Of a stretch of DNA of 64,000 bases, positions 9,360 to 17,858 are shown piece after piece; the first letter of the stretch is position 1; each line of letters opens with the position of its first letter. The position numbers were made by a program, and so were the translations under genes. The DNA is taken from assembly GCF_009812055.1 (NCBI RefSeq), contig NZ_WQNH01000001.1, forward strand, positions 1 through 64,000, given 5' to 3'. The DNA is from Chelativorans xinjiangensis. GTDB lineage: Bacteria > Pseudomonadota > Alphaproteobacteria > Rhizobiales > Rhizobiaceae. Below the pieces are notes generated by a model. It was not told where the DNA came from. It saw nothing but the letters and a program-made list of their open reading frames with translations, and searched no databases.

Positions 9360-10070
9360 ATGAGCGGAAATCCGATGATCCACTCGCTGCCCGCGCACGA
9401 CCGGGTGAGCCAGGTGTCGGAGGCGTTGGCCGCCTATATCGAGCGTGCCGAGCTGAAGGCGGGCGACCGGCTTCCTGCCGAAAGGGAACTGATGGCCGCC
9501 CTTGCGGTGGGGCGCTCGACGATCCGCGAAGTCATCCGCCGCTACGAGGCGCTCGGCGTCATCGATACGCGCAGGGGCAGCGGGAGCTATCTCAAGAAAC
9601 CGATTTCCGCCGGCACGATCCATATGCCGCTGTCGTTGAACACCGTGCATCTGCGCGACGCGCTGCTTAAGACGCTGGAGGTGCGCCGCGGCATCGAGGC
9701 GGAGGCGAGCGTGGTGGCGGCGAAGCGGCGCACGGAAGACGACATTACCACCATCGAGGAGAAGCTCGACGAGATGGAGCGCGTGCATCTGGCCAAGGGC
9801 ACGTCCGGGCCGGAAGACCTTGCCTTTCATCTGGCCATCTACGATGCCACGCACAACCCGCTCTTCCGCCAGCTTCTGGAGCAGATGCGGGAAGCGTTCG
9901 AGCGCTTCTGGGAGCACCCGTTCGACCGCCAGGACTTCGCCCGCCGCTCCTTCCCGTTCCACCGCGAGCTGTTCGACGCGATCGTCGCGCAGGACGCGGA
10001 AGGCGCGCGGGAGAAAACGCTGAAGATCCTCGAGATCGTCGAGGAAGACATCAAGGAAATGTCCAGATGA
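9360..10070 (+). CDS. GntR family (FadR subfamily) transcriptional regulator
   Basis: A 236-residue regulator with an N-terminal winged helix (GDRLPAERELMAALAVGRSTIREVIRRYEALGVIDTRRGSGSYL region, about residues 35-80) and an all-helical FCD-type effector domain containing the family's D..FH..I and H..L metal/ligand positions (EDLAFHLAIYDATHNP and RSFPFHRELFDAI). It overlaps the next gene by four bases (ATGA), so it is co-translated with the PLP enzyme and probably regulates that enzyme and the importer downstream. A TATGAT -10-like hexamer lies at 9309-9314 in front of it. Effector unknown; FadR-type regulators with FCD domains usually sense small organic acids or sugar acids. Confidence 0.9.
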   Translation: MSGNPMIHSLPAHDRVSQVSEALAAYIERAELKAGDRLPAERELMAALAVGRSTIREVIRRYEALGVIDTRRGSGSYLKKPISAGTIHMPLSLNTVHLRDALLKTLEVRRGIEAEASVVAAKRRTEDDITTIEEKLDEMERVHLAKGTSGPEDLAFHLAIYDATHNPLFRQLLEQMREAFERFWEHPFDRQDFARRSFPFHRELFDAIVAQDAEGAREKTLKILEIVEEDIKEMSR

Positions 10071-11239
10071 CAGGCGGTCCCGACCCGCTCGCCCAAGCCG
10101 CCCTCATCGTCGCCCATGACGAGGGCAACGCCTTCGACGCGGTGGTGCCGCCCATCGTGCAGACCTCGCTCTTCACCTTCGCAAGCTATGACGAGATGCT
10201 CGCCACCTATCGCGGCGAGAAGGTGCGGCCCACCTATACGCGCGGGCTGAACCCGACGGTGCGCATGTTCGAGGAGATGCTGGCGAAGCTCGAGCGGGGG
10301 GAGGACGCCATCGGCTTTGCCAGCGGCATGGCGGCAATCTCTTCCACGGTGCTGAGCTTCGTTGCGCCCGGCGACCGCATCGTCGCAGTCCGGCACCTTT
10401 ATCCCGACACCTTCCGCCTTTTCGGCACGCTTTTGAAGCGCATGCGCGTGGAGGTGACCTATGTGGACGGCCGCGACGAGGCGGCGGTGGCGAAGGCGCT
10501 TCCCGGCGCGAAGCTCTTCTACATGGAAAGCCCGACGAGCTGGGTGATGGAGACCCACGATGTCGGCGCCCTTGCAGCGCTTGCGAAGGCCGCCGGCGTC
10601 CTGACCGTCATCGACAACAGCTGGGCGAGCCCGATCTTCCAGCGGCCGCTCACACTCGGCGCCGATCTCGTCGTCCATTCGGCCTCCAAATATCTGGGCG
10701 GCCACAGCGACGTGGTGGCCGGCGTGGTGGCGGGCTCGAAGGAACTGATCGGCCGCATCCGCGCCGAGGCCTACGCCTATCTAGGCGGAAAGCTGTCGCC
10801 CTTCGATGCCTGGCTTCTGATCCGCGGCATGCGCACGCTTCCCGCCCGCATGCTGGCGCATCAGGCGGCCGGGCTTACGATCGCAAAGAGGCTTGCGGAA
10901 AGCCCGATGGTGGAGACGGTCTGCCATCCGGGGGTCTTGGGGGCGCTGCCGCCCGGCCTCGAAGGCACCTCCGGCCTGTTCTCCTTCGTCTTTCGCGAGG
11001 GCGTGGACATCCGCGCTTTCGCCGACCGGCTGCGCCTCTTCAAGCTCGGCGTGAGCTGGGGCGGGCACGAGAGCCTCGTCGTGCCGGCCGAAATCGTCCT
11101 GAACCAGAAGGCTGAGCCCAACTCGGCCGTCGCCTTCGGCATCCACCCGCGCTCCGTGCGACTTCACGTAGGCCTCGAGGGCATCGAGGCGCTGTGGGCT
11201 GACCTGGAAGGAGCGATCGCCGCTGCTTCCGAAACCTGA
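10067..11239 (+). CDS. PLP-dependent Cys/Met metabolism enzyme (cystathionine lyase/synthase family)
   Basis: A 390-residue fold-type I PLP enzyme. The Schiff-base lysine is K208 in VHSASKYLGGHSD, and the family's EDAIGFASGMAAISS, DNSWASPIFQRPLTLGAD and C-terminal VRLHVGLEGIEAL motifs are all present. The family includes cystathionine beta- and gamma-lyase, gamma-synthase and methionine gamma-lyase; I cannot pick one from the residues alone. Its start overlaps the stop of the GntR gene and it is followed 40 bases later by the binding protein of importer 2, so the enzyme is part of an uptake-linked operon rather than the methionine pathway. An N-terminal YTRGLNPT segment matches the substrate/PLP-binding YSR.GNPT motif with slight change. 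Confidence 0.88.
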   Translation: MTGGPDPLAQAALIVAHDEGNAFDAVVPPIVQTSLFTFASYDEMLATYRGEKVRPTYTRGLNPTVRMFEEMLAKLERGEDAIGFASGMAAISSTVLSFVAPGDRIVAVRHLYPDTFRLFGTLLKRMRVEVTYVDGRDEAAVAKALPGAKLFYMESPTSWVMETHDVGALAALAKAAGVLTVIDNSWASPIFQRPLTLGADLVVHSASKYLGGHSDVVAGVVAGSKELIGRIRAEAYAYLGGKLSPFDAWLLIRGMRTLPARMLAHQAAGLTIAKRLAESPMVETVCHPGVLGALPPGLEGTSGLFSFVFREGVDIRAFADRLRLFKLGVSWGGHESLVVPAEIVLNQKAEPNSAVAFGIHPRSVRLHVGLEGIEALWADLEGAIAAASET

Positions 11240-11253
11240 AGGGAGAGAGACCA

Positions 11254-11283
11254 ATGAAAAACAAGAAAGGGGAACTGACATGA
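11254..11283 (+). CDS. Possible nine-residue leader peptide
   Basis: A tiny reading frame (MKNKKGELT) starts at the ATG at 11254, behind a good GGGAGAGAG site, and its TGA overlaps the ATG of the next gene (ATGA at 11280-11283). It could couple translation into the binding-protein gene, with the second ribosome site GGGGAA lying inside it. It may also be chance. Confidence 0.3.
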   Translation: MKNKKGELT

Positions 11284-12536
11284 GAAAGCTTCTGACGGCG
11301 GCCCTGTTCGCCTCATTGATGACGGGAACGGCAACGGCCGAGACGCTGAAGCTGGTGGAGGTGATCACCAGCCCCGAGCGGACGCAGACGCTGAAATCCA
11401 TCGTCGCCAAGTTCGAGGAGGCCAATCCGGGAACGACGGTGGAGATCGTCTCGCTGCCCTGGGGCGAGGCCTTCCAGAAATTCGCCACCATGGTGTCGGC
11501 GGGCGAGATTCCCGACGTGATGGAAATGCCCGACACCTGGCTGTCGCTCTATGCCAACAACGGCATGCTGGAGAGCCTGGAGCCCTATCTGGAAGCGTGG
11601 GAGCATACCGACGGCCTGACGGCCCGCGCGCTGGAGCTTGGCCGCGACGTCGAGGACACGGCCTACATGCTGCCCTACGGCTTCTATCTGCGGGCCATGT
11701 TCTACAACAAGAACCTGCTCGATGAGGCCGGCGTCTCCGAACCGCCGAAGACGCTCGACGAATTCGTCGAGGCTTCGCAGAAGGTCTCCGAACTGCCGGG
11801 CAAATACGGCTACTGCATGCGCGGCGGGCCCGGCGGGCTCAACGGCTGGATGATGTTCGGCGCCACCATGGCGGGCGACAACACCTTCTTCAACGAGGAC
11901 GGCACCTCCACCATGAACAGCGAGGGCTGGGTGAAGGGGCTCACCTGGGTGATCGATCTCTACAAGAACGGGCTGGCGCCGAAGGACAGCGTCAACTGGG
12001 GCTTCAACGAGATCGTTGCCGGGTTCTACACCGGCACCTGCGCCTTCCTCGACCAGGACCCGGATGCGCTGATCGCCATCGCCGAGCGCATGGACGAGGA
12101 CGATTACGGCGTGACCACCATGCCGAAGGGGCCGTCGGGCAAGACCTTCCCGACCATCGGCTATGCCGGCTGGTCGATGATGGCGGCGAGCCAGAACAAG
12201 GATCTGGCCTGGAAGCTGATCGCGACACTTGAGGGGCCGGAAGGCAATGTCGAGTGGAACAAGCGCACCGGCGCGCTGCCGGTCCACACCTCGGCCGAGA
12301 ACGATCCCTTCTATTCGAGCCCGCAATTCGCCGGCTGGTTCGCGGAGCTTGAGGACGCCGACGCGGTGCCGACGGTGATGCCGACCTATCTGGAGGAGTT
12401 CGCCTTCTTCAAGGATTCGCTGGCCATCAAGACGGGGCAGGAGGCGCTTCTGGGCGATATTTCGCCGGAGGAGCTGGCCAATCAATGGGCCGAGTACCTG
12501 ACCAAGGCGCAGCAGAAGTATCTCGCCGGAAAGTGA
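11280..12536 (+). CDS. Extracellular sugar-binding protein of CUT1 ABC importer 2
   Basis: A 418-residue family-1 solute-binding protein. Signal peptide MRKLLTAALFASLMTGTATA with cleavage around TATA-ET (about residue 20). Typical motifs follow: a first lobe with SPERTQTLKSIVAKFEEANPG, the substrate-site segment EIPDVMEMPDTWL, and GYAGWSMMAASQNKDLAWKLI near the C-terminal lobe. The GntR and PLP genes lie directly upstream, and permease genes follow after a 343-base gap with a stem-loop and a repeat element. The substrate is unknown; the association with a PLP lyase suggests it might not be a plain sugar. A GGGGAA site overlaps the short frame upstream. Confidence 0.9.
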   Translation: MRKLLTAALFASLMTGTATAETLKLVEVITSPERTQTLKSIVAKFEEANPGTTVEIVSLPWGEAFQKFATMVSAGEIPDVMEMPDTWLSLYANNGMLESLEPYLEAWEHTDGLTARALELGRDVEDTAYMLPYGFYLRAMFYNKNLLDEAGVSEPPKTLDEFVEASQKVSELPGKYGYCMRGGPGGLNGWMMFGATMAGDNTFFNEDGTSTMNSEGWVKGLTWVIDLYKNGLAPKDSVNWGFNEIVAGFYTGTCAFLDQDPDALIAIAERMDEDDYGVTTMPKGPSGKTFPTIGYAGWSMMAASQNKDLAWKLIATLEGPEGNVEWNKRTGALPVHTSAENDPFYSSPQFAGWFAELEDADAVPTVMPTYLEEFAFFKDSLAIKTGQEALLGDISPEELANQWAEYLTKAQQKYLAGK

Positions 12537-12545
12537 GTGGCTGGC

Positions 12546-12581
12546 GGCGGGCGAGGGGGCGTCCTCCTGGCCTCGCCCGCC
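12546..12581 (+). terminator. Stem-loop just after the binding-protein gene
   Basis: GGCGGGCGAGG (12546-12556) pairs perfectly with CCTCGCCCGCC (12571-12581), ten bases after the binding-protein stop codon. There is no T-run after it, so it probably slows 3' decay or attenuates transcription into the permease genes rather than ending it. Confidence 0.55.
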
Positions 12582-12630
12582 ACTTGCCCCAGGGCCATCT
12601 AGGTGGAAACAGCCATGCATGGAACTGCCG

Positions 12631-12812
12631 GCGCCCCTTCGCGCCCCCCTCTGTCCTGCCGGACATCTCCCCCACGAGGGGGGAGATCAGCCGTCACCAC
12701 GACTTTCGCCACTCGGCAACGTCGCAGAACAGGTGCCGGAGCAAGCGGCCAGCGCAATCTCCCCCCTCGTGGGGGAGATGTCCGGCAGGACAGAGGGGGG
12801 CGCGAAGGGGCA
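12631..12812. repeat. Hairpin-core-hairpin repeat element, copy 1
   Basis: The arm from GCGCCCCTTCGCGCCCCCCT through TCTGTCCTGCCGGACATC to the CCCCCACGAGGGGGG hairpin (12631-12688) is repeated inverted at 12757-12812, leaving a core of about 68 bases. The same arms occur at 34944-35121, and a variant with TGCCGGCACC arms at 53497-53653; the cores of the three copies also align (for example GCCA.TC..CAACG..GCAGA). This is a dispersed, non-coding element sitting between the binding-protein and permease genes of importer 2. No gene is seen in 12537-12879. Confidence 0.7.
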
Positions 12813-12879
12813 CCGTCATCTCCATCCGGCTGCGCCGACCTATAAGCAGAAGGCTTTAGAGAAAGCGAGGCTCCGCCTG

Positions 12880-13812
12880 ATGGCTACAACCGTCATCGCC
12901 GAACAACCACCCGGCCGCAAGTCGCTCATGCAGCGCTTTGCTCGCGGCTGGGAACCTTATCTCTACAGCGCGCCGGCGCTCATTCTCATCGTCACCGTCA
13001 TGCTGGTGCCCCTGGTCGTCGGCATCTCCTATGCGTTCCGCGACGTCCAGATCCTCAACCCGTTCTCCGGCGGCTTCATCGGCCTCGACCATTTCCGGGC
13101 GCTGGCCGGGGATCGGGCCTTCCTGGTGGCGCTCAAGAACACCGTGTGGTGGACGGGGGCGTCGGTTCTCCTGCAATTCGCCTTCGGCCTCATCCTGGCG
13201 CTCTTGCTCGACAAGCCCTTCACCGGCCGCGGCCTCGCCCAGGCGCTCGTCTTCCTGCCGTGGGCGGTGCCCACTTTTCTCACCGGCCTCAACTGGGCCT
13301 GGCTGTTCAACCCGGTGATCGGCCCGCTGCCGCACTGGCTCCATGCCCTCGGCATCCTGAGCGAGCCGAACAACATCCTCTCCGACCCCGAGCTTGCCAT
13401 GTGGGGGCCGATTATCGCCAATGTGTGGTGGGGCATTCCCTTCTTCGCAATCACCCTGCTTGCCGCCCTGCAGGCGATCCCGCGCGACCTCTACGAGGCC
13501 GCCTCCATCGACGGCGCGGGGCCCGTGCAGCGTTTCCTCTCGATCACGCTGCCCTTTCTCGCCCCCACCATCGCCATCACCATACTGCTTCGCACCGTGT
13601 GGATATCGAACTTCGCCGACCTTATCGTCGTTATGACCAAGGGCGGGCCGGCCGACCGCACGCAGATCGTCGCCAGCTATATCTTCACCCAGGCCTTCAC
13701 GCGCCTCGACTTCGGCTATGCCTCTGCGGTGGCCATGGTGCTTCTGGTCTTGCTGCTCGTCTATTCGATGCTGATCGTCGTTTTGCGCCAGACGCTGCTC
13801 AACAAGGACTGA
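12880..13812 (+). CDS. Sugar ABC permease (MalF type), importer 2
   Basis: A 310-residue CUT1 permease with six predicted membrane helices, the first at about residues 27-50 (YLYSAPALILIVTVMLVP). The EAA loop reads EAASIDGAGPVQRFLSITLP, and the C-terminal TQIVASYIFTQAF is usual for these subunits. I place the start at the ATG at 12880 (MATTVIAEQPPG); an upstream ATG in frame would run through the repeat element and encode nonsense. No strong ribosome site is visible right before 12880 (GAGG about ten bases up). It is followed after four bases by its partner permease. Confidence 0.9.
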   Translation: MATTVIAEQPPGRKSLMQRFARGWEPYLYSAPALILIVTVMLVPLVVGISYAFRDVQILNPFSGGFIGLDHFRALAGDRAFLVALKNTVWWTGASVLLQFAFGLILALLLDKPFTGRGLAQALVFLPWAVPTFLTGLNWAWLFNPVIGPLPHWLHALGILSEPNNILSDPELAMWGPIIANVWWGIPFFAITLLAALQAIPRDLYEAASIDGAGPVQRFLSITLPFLAPTIAITILLRTVWISNFADLIVVMTKGGPADRTQIVASYIFTQAFTRLDFGYASAVAMVLLVLLLVYSMLIVVLRQTLLNKD

Positions 13813-13816
13813 GGAC

Positions 13817-14650
13817 ATGAGAGCAAGACCGTTGATCCTCACCCTTGCGCACCGGCTGGCGATCCTCGCCTATATCCTCTTCGCCCTGTTCCCGCTCTTC
13901 TGGCTGCTCAAGGTCTCGCTGACGCCGAACGACCTGCTTTATTCGGAAGGCGTGCGGATGTGGCCCTCGCGCACGAGCTTCGACCATTTCCGCTTCGTCA
14001 TCGCGCACAGCGATTTCCCGCTGTTCTTCCGCAACAGCCTCATTGTCGCCGGCTCCACGGCGCTTGTGGTGACGGCGGTCGCCTCGCTCTCCGGCTATGC
14101 CCTGTCGCGCTTCGCCTTCCGGGCGAAATACTGGATCGTGGCGCTCATGCTGCTCACCCAGATGTTCCCGCTCGTCATGCTGGTGGCGCCGATCTTCCGG
14201 CTCCTGTCGCCGCTGGGGCTCACCAACAGCCTCACCGGCCTCGTCATCGTCTATTCGGCCTTCAACGTGCCCTTCGCCACCTTCCTCATGCAGTCCTTCT
14301 TCGACGGCATCCCGAAGGACCTCGAGGAGGCGGCGAAGATCGATGGGGCGACGCAGTTCATGGCCTTCCGACAGATCATCCTGCCGCTGACGCTTCCGGG
14401 CATCGCCGCAACGGTCGGCTTCGTCTTCACCGCCGCCTGGAGCGAGCTTCTGTTCGCGCTGATGCTGATCTCGGGCAACGAGGCGGCGACCTTCCCGGTC
14501 GGGCTCCTCTCCTTCGTGTCGAAATTCTCGGTCGATTTCGGGCAGATGATGGCGGCCGGTGTGCTGGCGCTCATCCCGGCCTGCATCTTCTTCTTCCTCA
14601 TCCAGCGCTATCTCGTCCAGGGCCTGACGGCCGGCGCCGTGAAGGGCTGA
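13817..14650 (+). CDS. Sugar ABC permease (MalG type), importer 2
   Basis: A 277-residue CUT1 permease of MalG type. It begins four bases after the previous stop (TGAGGACATG, with the ribosome site inside the gap). Six membrane helices can be placed; the EAA loop is EEAAKIDGATQFMAFRQIILP. The protein ends LTAGAVKG, which is typical for this subunit class. Together with the preceding permease and the ATPase at 14661 it forms the membrane part of importer 2. Confidence 0.92.
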   Translation: MRARPLILTLAHRLAILAYILFALFPLFWLLKVSLTPNDLLYSEGVRMWPSRTSFDHFRFVIAHSDFPLFFRNSLIVAGSTALVVTAVASLSGYALSRFAFRAKYWIVALMLLTQMFPLVMLVAPIFRLLSPLGLTNSLTGLVIVYSAFNVPFATFLMQSFFDGIPKDLEEAAKIDGATQFMAFRQIILPLTLPGIAATVGFVFTAAWSELLFALMLISGNEAATFPVGLLSFVSKFSVDFGQMMAAGVLALIPACIFFFLIQRYLVQGLTAGAVKG

Positions 14651-14660
14651 AAGGGTTTCC

Positions 14661-15731
14661 ATGGCCTCCATAGACATTCGCGACATCCACAAATCCTACG
14701 GCAAGATCGAGGTGCTGCACGGCGTCGACCTTACCATCCGCGACGGCGAGTTCATCGTGCTCGTCGGCCCGTCCGGCTGCGGCAAGTCCACGCTCCTGCG
14801 CATGATCGCCGGGCTCGAAGAGGTAACGGGCGGCGATATCCTGATCGCCGAGAAGCGCGTCAACGACCTCGCCCCGAAGGACCGCGACATCGCCATGGTG
14901 TTCCAGTCCTATGCGCTCTATCCGCATATGAGCGTGGCGCAGAACATGAGCTACAGCCTGAGGCTGCGCAAAACCCCGCGCGAGCGAGTGGCGAGCGCCG
15001 TTTCGGCCGCCGCCTCGAAGCTCGGCCTCGACCCATTCCTGGAGCGGCGGCCGAAGGCCCTGTCCGGCGGCCAGCGCCAGCGCGTCGCCATGGGCCGCGC
15101 CATCGTGCGCCAGCCCAAGGCCTTCCTCTTCGACGAGCCGCTTTCCAATCTCGATGCCCGGCTGCGCGAGCAGATGCGCGCCGAGATCAAGAAGCTGCAC
15201 GGCGAGCTTGGCGCCACCTCCATCTACGTCACGCACGACCAGATCGAGGCCATGACGCTCGCCGACCGGATCGTCGCCATGCATGGCGGCGTCGTGCAGC
15301 AGGTGGGAAGCCCGCTCGACCTTTACGACCGCCCGGCCAATCTCTTCGTCGCCGGCTTCATCGGCTCACCTGGCATGAACTTCATCGAGGCCCGCTATCA
15401 GCCGGGCGAGGGCAGTCCGGCGGCAAGGCTCGCCGACGGCACGCTCGTCGCCCTGCCGCATGCCTATGCGCTTGAGCCGGACACCCCGGTGACGCTCGGC
15501 ATCCGCCCGGAGCACGTCGTCATCGGCGGGGAGGGGAGGGAGGCGGCGGTGGAGCTGATCGAGCCCACCGGCTTCGGCACCATCCTCCACCTCGCGCTCC
15601 ATGGCCTGCCCTTCAAGGTCTTCACCACCGACCGCAAGGTCTTGAACGCGGGCAATGCGGCGACGATTTCCTTCCCGCCGCAGCACCTTCATCTCTTCGA
15701 CCAGGAAGGCGCGCGGGTCGGCGCAGTGTGA
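14661..15731 (+). CDS. Sugar ABC ATPase (MalK/UgpC type), importer 2
   Basis: A 356-residue MalK-type ATPase. It has Walker [11 protein letters not shown]-loop AMVFQSYALYPHM, signature LSGGQRQR, Walker [11 protein letters not shown], switch histidine YVTHDQIEAMTLAD, then the [14 protein letters not shown] junction and a TOBE-type C-terminal domain ending near the EHVVIGG..R segment. A AAAGGG site sits ahead of the ATG. It closes the operon started by the GntR gene; the next gene (response regulator) converges on it from the right with a 37-base gap. Confidence 0.93.
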   Translation: MASIDIRDIHKSYGKIEVLHGVDLTIRDGEFIVLVGPSGCGKSTLLRMIAGLEEVTGGDILIAEKRVNDLAPKDRDIAMVFQSYALYPHMSVAQNMSYSLRLRKTPRERVASAVSAAASKLGLDPFLERRPKALSGGQRQRVAMGRAIVRQPKAFLFDEPLSNLDARLREQMRAEIKKLHGELGATSIYVTHDQIEAMTLADRIVAMHGGVVQQVGSPLDLYDRPANLFVAGFIGSPGMNFIEARYQPGEGSPAARLADGTLVALPHAYALEPDTPVTLGIRPEHVVIGGEGREAAVELIEPTGFGTILHLALHGLPFKVFTTDRKVLNAGNAATISFPPQHLHLFDQEGARVGAV

Positions 15732-15768
15732 GTTGGGCGCGGCGCGGCCCGCCCTTGCGACGAGCCCC

Positions 15769-16488
15769 TCACCGCCCCTCGAGCCATTCCTTGAGCTCCG
15801 CCTCGGCGCGCTCCAGGGCGCTGTAGTTCAGGAGCTTGCGCAGGAAGGCCACGGCGACCGCGCGGGTGCGCAGGTTGAAGCGGCCGTCGTCGTCCTCGCC
15901 CGCCGTCTGGTAGACCTCGAGCTTGTCGTAGAGCTGCTGCAGGCGGTTCTGCACGCTTCTGAGCGAGAGATTGCGGCGCTTGGCGATGGCGCGGTCGGTC
16001 ATCCCCAGCGCGATGTCGACGAGGATCTCGTATTCGCTGTCGGTGAAGCCGCTCACCTGGCCGAGGCTCTTTTGCTGCAGGCCGCGCACCTCGCGGTCGA
16101 TCACGCACTGGCTCTCGATGAAGATCGAGCGCAGCGCCAGCTTCAGCCTCCCGTCGGAGGCCGATTTGAGGACGTAGCCGTAGGCCGCGCCGTCCGGCAC
16201 GATGCGGGAGACGCCGCGCACATAGGCTTCGTCCGAATAGTTGGACCAGAAGAGGATGCGCGTCTCCGGCCGCTCCTTCCAGATGGTGCGCGCCGCCTCG
16301 ATGCCGTTCCTCACGCTCATCTGCAGGTCCATGACGATGTGCGCGGATTCGTGATGGCGGGCAAGCTGCTCGCCCGCCGTGCCGTTCTCCGCCTCGATCA
16401 CCGTGTCGCACTCCGGCAGCGCCGCACACACGGCCTCGTGCAGATAGGACCGGTGCAAAGGGTCGTCCTCGACGATCAAGACCTTCAT
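15769..16488 (-). CDS. LuxR/NarL-type response regulator
   Basis: A 239-residue response regulator. The receiver domain has the acidic pair in VEDD (residues 7-9), the phospho-acceptor D54 in IVMDLQM, the switch Ser/Thr region FWSNYSD and the conserved K109-type lysine in YVLKSASDG. After residue ~145 there is a C-terminal helix-turn-helix (SEYEILVDIALGMTDRAIAKRRNLSLRSVQNRLQQLYDKL), close to the GerE/LuxR pattern but with RNLS.RSVQNRL in place of the usual LS..TV..H. Its ATG overlaps the stop of the histidine kinase gene (ATGA), so the pair is co-expressed. It probably acts on the divergent CUT2 operon; the inverted repeat at 17820-17839 is a candidate site. Confidence 0.88.
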   Translation of the reverse strand: MKVLIVEDDPLHRSYLHEAVCAALPECDTVIEAENGTAGEQLARHHESAHIVMDLQMSVRNGIEAARTIWKERPETRILFWSNYSDEAYVRGVSRIVPDGAAYGYVLKSASDGRLKLALRSIFIESQCVIDREVRGLQQKSLGQVSGFTDSEYEILVDIALGMTDRAIAKRRNLSLRSVQNRLQQLYDKLEVYQTAGEDDDGRFNLRTRAVAVAFLRKLLNYSALERAEAELKEWLEGR

Positions 16489-17729
16489 CGCAGTTCCTCA
16501 TGCATGCCGGCTATCTCCGTGGGGAGCGGCAGCAGCACCCGGACCGCCGTTCCCTTGCCCGCGCGCCCGGCGCCGATGGAGAATTTCGCCGAGATCAGCC
16601 GCGCCCGCGTCTTCATGTTGTCGAGGCCGCCGCCGATGCGTCCGCATGGCCTGGAGATCCCTTCGCCGTCGTCGCTGATGTCGATGGCGATCCCGGCCTC
16701 GTGGCAGGAAAGCCGCACCCTGATCGCCGAGGGCCGGGCATGGCGGACGGCATTGTTGATCGCCTCCTGGGCGATGCGGAAGAGCGCCACGCTGACCGTC
16801 GGCTCCAGCCGGTCGCAGACGCCGTCCGTCTCGTCGGCAAGCTCCCATTCGATGGCCGTGCCGCTGTCGCGCACCGAGCGTTCGAGATGGTTCTCCACCG
16901 CCTGCGCCAGCCCGAAAAGCTGCAGCACGGAGGGCTTGGCCTGCTCGATGATGTGCCTCAGGTCCTGCATGCAGTGCTGCAGGCTCCGCGACAGGGGTTC
17001 CAGCGCTTCCGGCGTGATATCGCCGGTGCGCGACAGGTGCTCGATGCGCCGCGCCAGCCGCGTCAGGTCGGCCAGCGTCTGGTCGTGCAGGTCCATGCCG
17101 ATGCGCTGGCGCTCCTGCTCCAGCGCCTCGGTGAGCTTCAGCGCGCCCTGGCGCAGGCCCTCCTCGCGGGCGCGCGCCTCCGCCTCCACGATGGCCGAGC
17201 GCTGCGCCTGCTCGGCCGCGCGCAGCGCGAAGAAATAGGGGGAGAGAAGATCGGCGATGGCCCGGGCATGGCCGATATCCTCTATCGTGTAGAGGCCCGC
17301 CGTCTGCGACGAGCAGGAGAGGGCACCGATGATCTCGCCCTGCACCTTCATCGGCACGTGCACGCGGCTTCGAAGCGACTGCTCGACGATCGGCGCCTTG
17401 AACGCACCCTCGAAGTGGAAGCGCGGGTCGGCGCAGGCGTCGTCGGTCAGGAGATGGTCGACCTCGCCCCACAGCAGCGAGCGGATCGGGCTGTTGGCGA
17501 CGGGCGCAGATTTGAGCTCGCCCCAGGCCGTGCTCATGCCCGTCTCGTAGGCCGTGTGGTACTTGCCGTCGACCATGAGGATGCAGACATCCATGTGGTC
17601 GTGGGGCAGGATGTGGCCGACCTCGGCCGCCACCGCTCGGATGGCCGAGCGGAAATCGAGCTGCCCGGCGAGCAGGCGCGAGATTCCAAGATAGTGATCG
17701 ACGAGCGCCGCCGGCGCCATCTGAAGCAT
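16485..17729 (-). CDS. GAF-domain sensor histidine kinase (NarL-cognate, HisKA_3 type)
   Basis: A soluble 414-residue sensor kinase with no membrane helix, so it senses a cytoplasmic signal. Domains: GAF (about 25-175), a short coiled linker, HisKA_3 dimerisation with H215 in GMDLHDQTLADLTR, and HATPase_c with the N-box AQEAINNAVRHARPSAI and G-box DISDDGEGI. The start ATG at 17727-17729 is preceded by GGGAGGA; an in-frame ATG 26 codons earlier has no such site. It overlaps the response-regulator gene by four bases and is divergent from the CUT2 importer genes, which it likely controls. The ligand of the GAF domain is unknown. Confidence 0.88.
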   Translation of the reverse strand: MLQMAPAALVDHYLGISRLLAGQLDFRSAIRAVAAEVGHILPHDHMDVCILMVDGKYHTAYETGMSTAWGELKSAPVANSPIRSLLWGEVDHLLTDDACADPRFHFEGAFKAPIVEQSLRSRVHVPMKVQGEIIGALSCSSQTAGLYTIEDIGHARAIADLLSPYFFALRAAEQAQRSAIVEAEARAREEGLRQGALKLTEALEQERQRIGMDLHDQTLADLTRLARRIEHLSRTGDITPEALEPLSRSLQHCMQDLRHIIEQAKPSVLQLFGLAQAVENHLERSVRDSGTAIEWELADETDGVCDRLEPTVSVALFRIAQEAINNAVRHARPSAIRVRLSCHEAGIAIDISDDGEGISRPCGRIGGGLDNMKTRARLISAKFSIGAGRAGKGTAVRVLLPLPTEIAGMHEELR

Positions 17730-17819
17730 GTCGCGGTTCCTCCCGCGGCCGTACGGTTTCGGCCGCTTATACGAATAAGCGCCGGAGCGGGCGCCTTCGT
17801 CCTGCATAAACCCGCATCA

Positions 17820-17839
17820 TTTGCGGTAGGACCCGCAAA
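17820..17839. promoter_or_regulatory. Inverted repeat TTTGCGGT..ACCCGCAAA, candidate response-regulator site
   Basis: TTTGCGGT at 17820-17827 and ACCCGCAAA at 17831-17839 form a near-perfect dyad, with further CCCGCA-like copies at 17811-17816 and (TCCGCA) at 17869-17874. It lies 90 bases upstream of the histidine kinase start. A TATACA -10 element at 17859-17864 faces the CUT2 operon with no -35, so a bound activator at this site would sit over the -35 position. Confidence 0.45.
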
Positions 17840-17858
17840 CGGCTTGCCTCAATGATCC

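Noticed and set aside
12619-12879. N-terminal extension of the importer 2 MalF-type permease
   Set aside because: Would be encoded by the inverted repeat element and by non-conserved sequence; the ATG at 12880 gives a normal permease start.
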